Assembly (NCBI RefSeq): GCF_900115295.1
Contig: NZ_FOVZ01000001.1
Location: 992,001 to 1,056,000 of the forward strand
Direction: 5' to 3'
DNA from: Sphingomonas sp. OK281
GTDB taxonomy: Bacteria; Pseudomonadota; Alphaproteobacteria; Sphingomonadales; Sphingomonadaceae
DNA length: 64,000 bases
Positions within the stretch are counted from its first letter, which is position 1. The number at the start of each line of letters is the position of its first letter. The position numbers and the translations under genes were made by a program. Positions 53,724 to 64,000 of this stretch are shown piece after piece. The notes beneath the pieces are model-generated. The model was not told where the DNA came from. It searched no databases and saw only the letters and a program-made list of their open reading frames with translations.

Positions 53724-53825
53724 AGTCTCCTGGTCATGCCCGGTATGGCAGGTTCGCGAGGGTGGGCAAGCCACCAACGCCCCGACCGTCCGACGCCACT
53801 CTTCCCGGACAACCTGATCGGGGGG

Positions 53826-54302
53826 TCAGTTCCCGACGCGCGCGGCACGCTGCGCGAGCACGATCCGCATCGCGCCCTTCGGTGTCGTGCCGGCAACGGT
53901 CGCGATGCCGACGAACCCGGTCGCGCTGTACGTTCCGGACCGCGCGATTTTCATGGGCTCGCCCCGCTTCTGCGGACAGCTGAGCGATTGGGCATAGCGT
54001 CCGTCCGCGATCCGCTGGTTCTCGACGCGGCACTGCGCCTTGGGATCGGGCGCGATCAAGGCCTCGATCCCCTGTCCTGCCACGAGCCGCTTGTGCTCGG
54101 CCTTGGACTTGCCGCGCATCATCCGGACGAGAAAACCGGGCACACCCGGCACGTCGAGTTCGGTGACGGTCGACGTCACGTCCCAGCGCCCGGCCGCGAC
54201 GGCCTGCGCTTCGACGGGCGTCGGGGTCGCGATGACGACGGTGGCGGTCAGGATCGATGCGGCCAGGAAGGATGCGTTCATAACCCTATGTAACGCCGAC
54301 AT
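53826..54302 (-). CDS. DUF3617-like exported protein
   Basis: This 158-residue protein has a signal peptide (about 1-33, ends VEAQ). The mature part fits DUF3617: GRWDVTSTVTELD, a C-containing AQCRVENQRI, SLSCPQKRG and a closing beta region. The two cysteines probably form a disulfide. The function is unknown. AGGA lies 6 bases before the ATG at 54302; an internal ATG at 54281 is possible. Confidence 0.75.
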   Translation of the reverse strand: MSALHRVMNASFLAASILTATVVIATPTPVEAQAVAAGRWDVTSTVTELDVPGVPGFLVRMMRGKSKAEHKRLVAGQGIEALIAPDPKAQCRVENQRIADGRYAQSLSCPQKRGEPMKIARSGTYSATGFVGIATVAGTTPKGAMRIVLAQRAARVGN

Positions 54303-54344
54303 TTTAGTCCTGCCACCCCATAGCGCATCATCGTCCGGGGCACG

Positions 54345-55145
54345 TCATGCGACGAGTGACTCCAGGGTTGCCGACACTTTCGCCCGAAGATCGGGATCGC
54401 GCGTGATCTCCAACATCGCGCTCAGGCTGTGCCGTGCCGCCGCGACGTCGCCATCGACCAGCTCCAGACGTGCGCGTTCCCACCAGGCATGGCCATGCTC
54501 CGGCGCCATGTGGGTCATCCTCGCGTAGAGCTCGAGCGCGCGTCGTCCCTTGCCCGCCTGTTCGGCGCGGGTCGCCTGGTTGAGCAATAGCCGGACGAGC
54601 ACGGCGCGGTTCCCCATCGCGGCGACGTGGCTGACGGCGGCGGCAGGGCCCGGCGTATAGGCCAGCACCAGTGCGGCAAGCTGTTCGGGCCCGACCCGCG
54701 CGCCCTGCCGGAAGGGATCGATGACGACAGGCGCCGCCTCGGCTCCGACCATGACCAGCACATGACCGGGCACGTCGAGCGCATCGGCCTGCCAACCAAG
54801 CCTGCGCGCGATGCCGACATACAGGATCGACAGGCTGACCGGCAGGCCGCGGCGACGATCGATCACGCGGATCATGTCGGCATTTGCCGGGTCGTCGTAG
54901 GTATCGCGGTCTCCAACGAAGCCAAACTCCTCTCCGAGGACCAGCGCGAGCGCGTCGGCGCGGTCCTCCGCGCTGATCGCACCCGAGCCGGCCGCGGCGA
55001 GGCGTATCGTGGCGGCGTCGATCAACGCGCGATACGGTGCGACGTCGATCTCCGGATGGTCGAGCAAGGCCAAGGAAAGCGCGGCTTCGTCGAGGATGAT
55101 GTCGTCTTCGTCGAGCAGCCCGAGGCGGATCAGATTGTCGTTCAT
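54345..55145 (-). CDS. SirB1-like transglutaminase-fold protein with TPR tail
   Basis: This 266-residue protein matches the SirB1 group: RRRGLPVSLSILYVGIARRLGW followed by DVPGHVLVMVG and a TPR-like tail (ALELYARMTHMAPEHGHAWWER). The usual catalytic cysteine position is occupied by serine/isoleucine in this region, so enzymatic activity is doubtful. It precedes the DUF3617 gene by 42 bases. The role is unknown. Confidence 0.82.
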   Translation of the reverse strand: MNDNLIRLGLLDEDDIILDEAALSLALLDHPEIDVAPYRALIDAATIRLAAAGSGAISAEDRADALALVLGEEFGFVGDRDTYDDPANADMIRVIDRRRGLPVSLSILYVGIARRLGWQADALDVPGHVLVMVGAEAAPVVIDPFRQGARVGPEQLAALVLAYTPGPAAAVSHVAAMGNRAVLVRLLLNQATRAEQAGKGRRALELYARMTHMAPEHGHAWWERARLELVDGDVAAARHSLSAMLEITRDPDLRAKVSATLESLVA

Positions 55146-55335
55146 CCGCTGAAGATGGGGGCCGGCGGGCTCGCTGCAATCCGGTACGCGACACGAAGGG
55201 CGCTGTTCCCCGGGCAGGTGCGACCGCGCTGCCACCGGCACGAACCGATGGAAGTCGCGACCGCATCTTGCTAAGCACGGTCGCTCTAACCTTACGGTAA
55301 GGCTTTCCGGTCAATTGGGTTTCGAGGAGAAGCCT

Positions 55336-57459
55336 GTGCGACTTTCGATATCGGCGCGAGTGTCGATTGCGTGCGCGACGGTCATCGTGCTGGCGCTGGG
55401 TCTGCTTGCGATCGGACTTTCGGTCGGCAACAAGATCCACCAGGCAGACCTCCGTATCACGCTGCTGAGCGATGCACTCCGCGTCGAGGACCGGCTCGAT
55501 CGCGCGCAGCGACGGCTTCGCATCGACGTCGGCGATACGACGCGCCAAGCCGAGCGCGGCATCCCGGTACCGGCGACGCGGTGGACCCGCCTCATTCGCC
55601 AGGCCGACCAGTTCGAGCAACTCTCGTCGTCCGCCGCATCCTTTCGCACGCTCGTGCCCGACCCTGGCCGGATGACGATCCTGGAGACCCGTCGCGATGC
55701 GGTGGACTTCGCGCGGACATCGAAGACGTTGATCGCGGTCGCGCGCACCGAACCGTCGCGGGTCAAGGCGATGATGCCGCCGTTCCTCGATGCGTTACGC
55801 GTCCTGGAGACCAACCGGAGTCGCGCGCGCGAAGCGATCGCGCTCGAAATCTGGCAGGCCGCCGACAAGAACCAGCGCGAGAGCCGCACCGACGTCCTCG
55901 CGGTCCTGCTCGGCGGGCTGGTCATCGTCGCAATCATCTTCGGCATGACGCTGTGGCTTCGGCGAAACCTGCTGCTGCCGATCACCGCGATCGCCGCGCG
56001 GTTGCGCGAGTTCAAGGTCGGCGAAGGCGACGGAGGAATACCGGGCCTCGCACGCGCGGACGAGTTGGGCGATCTGGCGCGCGGGCTATCCGAATATCGC
56101 AGCGCGGTAGAGAGCCGCCGCACGGCCGAGCGTCGCGCGGAGTTTCTCGCGCACCACGACATGCTGACCGGCCTCGCCAACCGATTGCTCTTCGAAAGCC
56201 GTCTCGCGCACGAACTGTCGCGCAGCATGCGGACCGGCGACGTCGTGGCGGTGTTCGCGATCGATCTCGACGCGTTCAAGGCGATCAACGATCGCCTCGG
56301 TCATGCCGGCGGCGATCGCGCGCTAAAGCGTGCCGCCCAACTCCTGTCGCTGTGCGTGCGTGCCGACGATCTCGTCGCGCGCATCGGTGGCGACGAATTT
56401 GCCATCATCCAGGTCGCGCAGTCCCAGCCGGCCGCCGCCGAAGCGCTGCTCTCGCGCATCTACCGGAAGACCGCCGAGTCCGCCGACGACGACACCGCGA
56501 TACGGATGAGCATCGGCGTGGCGCTGGCCGAACCGGGCCAGTCCGGCGAAGAGGTGCACGAACTCGCCGACGTCGCGCTCTACCGCGCCAAGGCGGATGG
56601 CCGGAATACCGCGCGCTTCTTCAACAAGCACCTAAAGGAAGAGGAGAATCTGCGGCTCCGGCTCGCGCGCGATCTCGATCAGGCGATCGCAGAAGAGCAA
56701 TTGCATCTCGCGTTCCAGCCGATCGCTGACACCGCGTCGATGCGGATCGTCGGCTACGAAGCGCTGCTCCGCTGGCATCACCCGTTGCTCGGCGACATCG
56801 CGCCAGAGGTCTTCGTGCCCGTCGCCGAATCGACCGGGCTCATCAAGCCGATCGGCTCCTGGGTGATCGATCGGGCGATGGCGACCGCGTCGACATGGGA
56901 TCCGACGTTGTCGTTGGCGATCAACCTGTCACCGCTCCAGTTCCGCTCGCCCGGCCTCGCCGCGGAGATCCACGACGCGGCGTTGCACTGGGGCATCGCG
57001 CTCGACCGACTAGACGTCGAGGTTACCGAAAGCGCGACATTGCTGGGCTTTCAGCGCGAGAACGTCCTGACCATCCTCAAGGCGTTGCGCGGCTACGGGG
57101 CGAAGATCGTGATGGACGATTTCGGCACCGGGCATTCGTCGCTCAGCAATCTCAAGGAATTCACGTTCGACAAGATCAAGATCGACCGTAGCTTCGTCGC
57201 GGCGATGCAGACGCAGACATCCGCTGCCCTGATCGTCAAGGCGACGATCGGCCTCGGCAAGAGCCTGGGCCTCACCATCGTCGCCGAGGGCGTCGAAACC
57301 GAGGCGCAGCTGGCGGACCTGCGCCAATGCGGATGCGACCAGGTGCAGGGGTTTCTGGTCGGTGCCCCGAGCCGACGCATGGACGACCACGCCCGATCAG
57401 AACGGCCGGGCATATCCGCAGACGCCGGGGCCTCCGCTATCTACCGTACCGGTAACTGA
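55336..57459 (+). CDS. Membrane GGDEF-EAL cyclic-di-GMP enzyme
   Basis: This 707-residue protein has two membrane helices (about 8-30 and 195-217) bounding a periplasmic sensor, then a HAMP-like linker. The diguanylate cyclase domain has GGDEF (351-355) and the inhibitory I-site RADD (342-345). The phosphodiesterase domain has EAL (475-477), then DDFGTG, KIDRSF and EGVET. Both active sites look intact, so either activity is possible. The GTG start at 55336 has GGAG 8 bases upstream. It lies before a glycan operon. Confidence 0.92.
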   Translation: MRLSISARVSIACATVIVLALGLLAIGLSVGNKIHQADLRITLLSDALRVEDRLDRAQRRLRIDVGDTTRQAERGIPVPATRWTRLIRQADQFEQLSSSAASFRTLVPDPGRMTILETRRDAVDFARTSKTLIAVARTEPSRVKAMMPPFLDALRVLETNRSRAREAIALEIWQAADKNQRESRTDVLAVLLGGLVIVAIIFGMTLWLRRNLLLPITAIAARLREFKVGEGDGGIPGLARADELGDLARGLSEYRSAVESRRTAERRAEFLAHHDMLTGLANRLLFESRLAHELSRSMRTGDVVAVFAIDLDAFKAINDRLGHAGGDRALKRAAQLLSLCVRADDLVARIGGDEFAIIQVAQSQPAAAEALLSRIYRKTAESADDDTAIRMSIGVALAEPGQSGEEVHELADVALYRAKADGRNTARFFNKHLKEEENLRLRLARDLDQAIAEEQLHLAFQPIADTASMRIVGYEALLRWHHPLLGDIAPEVFVPVAESTGLIKPIGSWVIDRAMATASTWDPTLSLAINLSPLQFRSPGLAAEIHDAALHWGIALDRLDVEVTESATLLGFQRENVLTILKALRGYGAKIVMDDFGTGHSSLSNLKEFTFDKIKIDRSFVAAMQTQTSAALIVKATIGLGKSLGLTIVAEGVETEAQLADLRQCGCDQVQGFLVGAPSRRMDDHARSERPGISADAGASAIYRTGN

Positions 57460-57505
57460 TCCGTACCCGACGGAAGCGCCAGCATAGCCCCGCTAGACTA
57501 AGAGC

Positions 57506-57530
57506 CCCGATCGAAAAGCCCGATCGAAAA
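57506..57530 (+). repeat. Tandem 13-bp direct repeat before the glycan operon
   Basis: CCCGATCGAAAA occurs twice at a 13-base period (57506-57517 and 57519-57530), about 55 bases before the first glycosyltransferase gene. It could be a direct-repeat binding site; no regulator is known. Confidence 0.55.
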
Positions 57531-57583
57531 CCGGTGGGCACATCCTCGTCGACGCGCGTTGAATGCGACGAGGGAGAGCAACG

Positions 57584-58777
57584 ATGGCGACACGGACGGC
57601 AGCGGCAAACTTGACGGTTCGGCGATCCGTCGTGGTCATCAGCGACTGGGTGGACGGCCCATTCGACGCGGAGGTCCAGCAGGACACCGATCGCCTACCG
57701 GCCCATGCTCACGATCCGGCAAGCCAGCCCTGGACCGGAAAGGATTCCGAAAACGAAGCCGAGACCGCAATCGAGGTGGCAGGCGGATATCTCGAACGCC
57801 TCCCGCTCGCGCTGATCGCCGCCGGTATCGTCGACCAGGCCGAAATCTGGCACCATTGGCGCGGCGACGACGAGCCGCCGTTCCATCGAGATAGCGCGGT
57901 ACTGGCAAGGCGCGCATTCCGGCTCGACCATCATCGTGCGCCGTTCGCGTCCACCGAGATGGCAAGCTTCGTGCGAACCTTCGGCGCGCCGCATATCCTC
58001 GTCGTGCTGGGTCTCGGCGTCGCCCCCGACCTGCTGGCGCTGTGCGCGAACAGCATCATCCTGTACAATTCGATCGACGCGCCTTCGCTCCGCGTACCGC
58101 CGGAGGTCAGCGAACATTTCGATCTCGTCCTGACCGGTGCGCAGTGGCAGTCGGACGAGGTCGAGGCCCGCCACCCCGGCATGCCGACCGCGATCCTGCC
58201 GGTCGGTCCCGAGTTCGCCGCGATCGACCAGTTCCGCCCGCTCGGCACGCCCAAGGACCTCGACCTGATCTACGTCGCCGCCGCACAGCCGTACAAGCGC
58301 CACGACATCCTGTTCGACGCGCTCGCACGACTGCCGCGCGACGTCCGCGCGCTTTGCGTCTTCGGTTACGGCGAGGATGCCGACATGCTGCGAGACCGCG
58401 CGCGCGACCAGAACCTGTCGATCGAGTTCGTCGGACCGCCCGGCGTCCCCATCGACGAGGTCAACCGCCTGATGAACCGCGCCAAGTTCGGTGTCGTCTG
58501 TGGCATCGACGATGGCGCTCCTGCGATCCTCACCGAATACATGCTCGCCGGCCTGCCCGTACTCGCCAACGCCGAATTGCGGTGCGGATTGCAGTTCATA
58601 CTGCCGGAGACCGGCATGATCGCTTCGACGAACGGGTTTGCCGATGCGATCCTTACAATGCGTGAAACCACAGCCAATTTTCGGCCCCGCGACGCCGTAT
58701 TGGAGCGTTGGACGTGGACGCACAGCGTGTCGCGATTGGCGCAAATAATCGAGCAAATACATGATGCAAAGCAATGA
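57584..58777 (+). CDS. GT4-like glycosyltransferase
   Basis: This 397-residue retaining glycosyltransferase has a GT-B fold with a C-terminal nucleotide-sugar site containing AILTEYMLAGLPVLANAEL and the VFGYGEDADMLRDRA loop. No membrane helix is present. The start at 57584 has GGGAG upstream. It is the first gene of the glycan operon, 36 bases before the mutase fusion. Donor and acceptor sugars are unknown. Confidence 0.82.
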   Translation: MATRTAAANLTVRRSVVVISDWVDGPFDAEVQQDTDRLPAHAHDPASQPWTGKDSENEAETAIEVAGGYLERLPLALIAAGIVDQAEIWHHWRGDDEPPFHRDSAVLARRAFRLDHHRAPFASTEMASFVRTFGAPHILVVLGLGVAPDLLALCANSIILYNSIDAPSLRVPPEVSEHFDLVLTGAQWQSDEVEARHPGMPTAILPVGPEFAAIDQFRPLGTPKDLDLIYVAAAQPYKRHDILFDALARLPRDVRALCVFGYGEDADMLRDRARDQNLSIEFVGPPGVPIDEVNRLMNRAKFGVVCGIDDGAPAILTEYMLAGLPVLANAELRCGLQFILPETGMIASTNGFADAILTMRETTANFRPRDAVLERWTWTHSVSRLAQIIEQIHDAKQ

Positions 58778-58813
58778 CAAATACATGGCCGACCGGGATG
58801 ACTCGGTCGGAAC

Positions 58814-61185
<2,372 letters not shown>

Positions 61186-61189
<4 letters not shown>

Positions 61190-63261
61190 CCCGCATCTGC
61201 CTGCTGACCGACAGCCTCGCCCCGTCCGGCGTCGGCGCACACATGATGACGCTTGCCGAAGGGTTGGGCGGAGACGAGATCGTCGTCGCCGCGCGCCCCG
61301 GCACCGGCCTGCTCGAACACGCCGCCGCCAAGGGCTATGCGGTCAAGGCGCTCGACGACGATGCAAACCTCGCGCGCTGGCTCGACCGCGCCGCGCCCGA
61401 CATCGTACACGTCCATGCGGGCATCGGATGGGAAGGCCACGCCGCCGTCCGCGCTGCGCATGCGGCCGGCGTGCCCGTGATCCGCACCGAACACCTCCCC
61501 TACCTCCTCACCGACCCCGCGCAGCGCGACGAACACCGCGACACCTCGGCCGCGCTCGCACGCCTGATTTGCGTCTCGGACGCGGTCGGCGACAGCCACC
61601 GCGCAGCCGGCGTCGATCCGGCTCTTGTCGCAACGATCCACAACGGCGTCGGCGTGCACAAACCCTTTCGCTCGCGCGAAGCCCTCCGCGGCGAATGGGG
61701 CGTCGGCAATGCCCCCGTCCTCCTGATGGTCGCGCGCTACGCCGAGCAAAAGGGCCATGCGCTCCTTCTCGACGCGCTGCCAGCAATCCGCGCCGCGCAC
61801 CCGGACCTGATCGTGCTGCTGGCTGGCGAAGGTCCCCTCCTCACCCAAACCGCACGCGCCATCGCAGCCAAGGGCTTGGCCGGCACCGTGCGCATGCTCG
61901 GCACCCGCAGCGACGTCGCCGACCTGATGACGCTTGCAGACCTGCTCGTCCTGCCGTCGGCCTTCGAGGGCCTGCCGCTGGTCGCGCTCGAAGCGATGGC
62001 CGCCGGCCTGCCCGTCGTCGCCACCGTCGCGCCCGGCAATGCCGAAGCGATCGAGGACGGCGTCACCGGTCGCCTGACCGCCGCGGACCCGGCCAGTTTC
62101 GCCGATGCCGTCGTCGCGCTGCTAGCCGACCGCGACAGCCTGAAAGCAATGGCCAGCGCCGCGATCGAGCGCCAGCAGGACCTATTCTCGGCCGATCGCA
62201 TGATCGCCGACACGCGCGCGGTGTACGCCGCGGTGCAAGACCAAAACACAAAGGGAGACGGCGTGGAACGGACACGGATCGGGTTCATCGGTGCGGGCGG
62301 CATCGCCAACCGTCATTTCGGCGTGCTGGAGCAGTTCGACGACGTCGCGATCGTCGCGGTCGCCGACGTCGACATGGCGCGCGCGACCGAAGCCGCCGCC
62401 CGTTTCGGCGCGCGTGCATTCGACGATGCCGCAGCGATGCTGGCCGCAGTCGAACTCGACGCGCTCTACATCTGCGTGCCACCCTTCGCGCACGGCGAAC
62501 CCGAACGTCTCGCGATCGAGCACAAGCTGCCGTTCTTCGTCGAGAAGCCCGTCGCGCTAGACCTCGGCACCGCAGAGGACGTCGCCGCCGCAGTCGATCG
62601 GCTCGGCCTCGTCACCGCGGTCGGCTATCACTGGCGCTATCTCGACACCGTGGACGAGGTGAAGGCGCTGCTTTCCGCGACCCCCGCCCGCTTGCTCTCC
62701 GGCTATTGGCTCGACTCAACCCCGCCGCCGCGCTGGTGGTGGAAGAAGGACGCATCGGGCGGCCAGATGCTCGAACAGACCACGCATCTCGTCGATCTCG
62801 CGCGCTACCTCGTCGGCGACGTCGTCCGCGTCTACGGCCAGTCGGGCCACATCGACCGCGCCGCCTTCCCCGGTCTCGACGTCGCCACCACCAGCACCGC
62901 GATGCTCACTTTCGCCAGCGGCGCGATCGCCAACTTTGCGTCCACGTGCCTGCTCAACTGGAACCACCGCGTCGGGCTGCACCTGTTCGGCGAGGGCCTC
63001 GCGATCGAACTGACCGACCGCGACGTGATGATCGACATCGGACGCGGCCGCCCGGTGCGCGGCACCGGCAGCGATCCGGTCGTGCTCGAGGATCGCGACT
63101 TCATCGACGCGGTTCGCGGGGGCGAGAACCGCATCCGCTGCCCCTACCCCGCCGCGCTCGAAACGCTCCGCCTCGCGCTGGCGATCGAACGCTCCGCCGT
63201 CGAAGGCCGCGCGATCGACGTCCGCGAGCGCGAGGCAACTAAGGAGATGGGGCATGTCTGA
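61186..63261 (+). CDS. Fusion: GT4 glycosyltransferase and Gfo/Idh/MocA oxidoreductase
   Basis: Residues 1-~345 are a GT4 enzyme (SGVGAHMMTLAEGL, AFEGLPLVALEAMAAGLPVV with the E-x7-E motif). Residues ~360-691 are a Gfo/Idh/MocA NAD(P) oxidoreductase (IGFIGAGGIANRHFG, FFVEKPVALDL with the EKP motif, GGQMLEQTTHLVDLARYL). The oxidoreductase could modify a sugar later used by the glycosyltransferase. The ATG overlaps the previous stop (ATGA). A ribosome-binding site and GTG sit exactly at the domain junction (see 62253). Confidence 0.9.
62253..62265 (+). promoter_or_regulatory. Internal ribosome-binding site and GTG at the fusion junction
   Basis: GGGAG (62253-62257) lies 5 bases before an in-frame GTG (62263-62265, residue 360), exactly where the oxidoreductase domain begins. 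This could produce a separate Gfo/Idh protein besides the fusion, or be a relic of two genes joined by loss of a stop. Confidence 0.5.
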
Positions 63262-64000
63262 GTGGCGCCACGTCCGCTCGCTCGGCGTCGAACGGCCCGG
63301 CCAGGCCTATTTCTTCGGCTATGACGAAGCACCTCCGGGCGACGGTCAGGTCCGGCTCGACCTGCTCTACACTGGGTTCTCCGCCGGCACCGAGCTCACC
63401 TTCGTCAAGAACAGCAACCCGTATCTCCACTCGCGCTGGGATGCAGGTCGCGGCGTGTTCGTCCCCGGCGAACCGAGCGCGCAATACCCGGTGCCGTTCC
63501 TCGGCTACATGGAATGCGCGCGCGTCGGCGACAGCCGGGTCGACGATTTCACCAACGGCGACGTCGTCGGCACCGTCTTCGGCCACAAGACCGGCCACAC
63601 CGCAGACCCGTTCAACGACCTGCTGACCAAGCTCCCGCCCGAGCTCGATCCGATCCTCGGCATCTATATCGGCCAGATGGGTCCGATCGCTGCCAACGGC
63701 ATTCTTCACGCAGACGCCGAACTACTCGGCCCCAACGTGGTCAACCTCGGCGACGGCATCCGCGGCCGCCCCGCCTTGGTGATAGGCGCAGGCATCGTCG
63801 GCATGCTGACGGCCCTGTTCGCCCAGGCCGCCGGCGCGAGCGAAGTCGTGATCGCCGACCCGTCCCCCTTCCGCCGCCTGCGCGCCGAATGCCTCGGCAT
63901 CACCGCGATGACCGAGGATCAGGCCTGGGCCTACGCCAAGGCACGCTGGCTCCACGGCGGCGACGACCGCGGCGCGGACGTCGTGTTCCAGACTCGCGCC
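63254..64000 (+). CDS. Medium-chain (zinc-type) dehydrogenase, truncated by window edge
   Basis: The window shows 249 residues of an MDR-superfamily dehydrogenase. The Rossmann motif is GAGIVGMLTALFAQAAG, preceded by an N-terminal GroES-like half (TGFSAGTELTFVK, PFLGYMECARVG). The structural zinc cysteine cluster is not evident, so the metal use is unclear. It overlaps the oxidoreductase gene by 8 bases and is probably part of the same sugar-modification pathway. The gene continues past base 64000. Confidence 0.82.
   Translation, partial: MSEWRHVRSLGVERPGQAYFFGYDEAPPGDGQVRLDLLYTGFSAGTELTFVKNSNPYLHSRWDAGRGVFVPGEPSAQYPVPFLGYMECARVGDSRVDDFTNGDVVGTVFGHKTGHTADPFNDLLTKLPPELDPILGIYIGQMGPIAANGILHADAELLGPNVVNLGDGIRGRPALVIGAGIVGMLTALFAQAAGASEVVIADPSPFRRLRAECLGITAMTEDQAWAYAKARWLHGGDDRGADVVFQTRA

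Overview
The window is GC-rich and densely coded. It looks like a chromosomal segment of a Sphingomonas-like alphaproteobacterium. The evidence is gene content: a GH9/GH43/esterase xylan locus ending in xylulokinase and xylose isomerase, a TonB-dependent receptor beside a TPR-sulfotransferase, DUF885, M13 and M20 exported peptidases, a NodT-type efflux system, FecI/FecR regulators and GH130 enzymes. This is inferred from the sequence alone. I saw no tRNA, rRNA, CRISPR array, transposase or phage gene.

Region 1 (1-12,917) is a pentose polysaccharide utilisation locus. Left-going genes encode a GH43 arabinanase-like enzyme (cut by the window edge), an unrecognised secreted protein, a secreted acetyl-esterase-like hydrolase and a Tat-exported carboxylesterase. 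Right-going genes encode a GH9 enzyme, two further GH43 enzymes, xylulokinase and xylose isomerase. Palindromes of the LacI/XylR operator type lie in the divergent promoter region (4,491 and 4,545) and before the third GH43 gene (8,906). The exported enzymes would release xylose and arabinose, and XylA/XylB would carry xylose into the pentose phosphate pathway.

Region 2 (13,055-25,261) holds rsgA, two SDRs, a DUF885 protein, two GH130 enzymes, a small lipoprotein with a possible sRNA beside it, and a tightly coupled four-gene operon (23,409 to 19,951): desaturase, PhnD-like protein without a signal peptide, serine acetyltransferase and peptidase-C26 amidotransferase. I cannot assign that operon to a known pathway; it may be a small-molecule pathway.

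Region 3 (25,431-37,413) has a DUF2975/XRE/ABC-ATPase/ABC-permease operon with an inverted repeat at its first start codon, an M13 metallopeptidase, an HNH-like protein and an RND tripartite efflux operon. Region 4 (37,414-42,426) has a barstar-like protein whose best start codon is AUC, a FecR/FecI pair with no adjacent receptor, and a divergent MFS/LysR pair.

Region 5 (42,427-55,145) starts with a TPR-sulfotransferase, TonB-dependent receptor and M20 peptidase group containing a palindromic intergenic repeat. It continues with an epoxide-hydrolase-like protein, DUF1440, DJ-1/PfpI, a catalase-like haem protein, an esterase divergent from a Crp/Fnr regulator, and small exported or unknown proteins.

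Region 6 (55,336-64,000) opens with an intact GGDEF-EAL membrane protein. A glycan operon running off the right edge follows: a glycosyltransferase, a glycosyltransferase fused to UDP-galactopyranose mutase, a glycosyltransferase fused to a Gfo/Idh/MocA oxidoreductase (with a ribosome-binding site kept at the junction), and a medium-chain dehydrogenase. This is the most distinctive system here.
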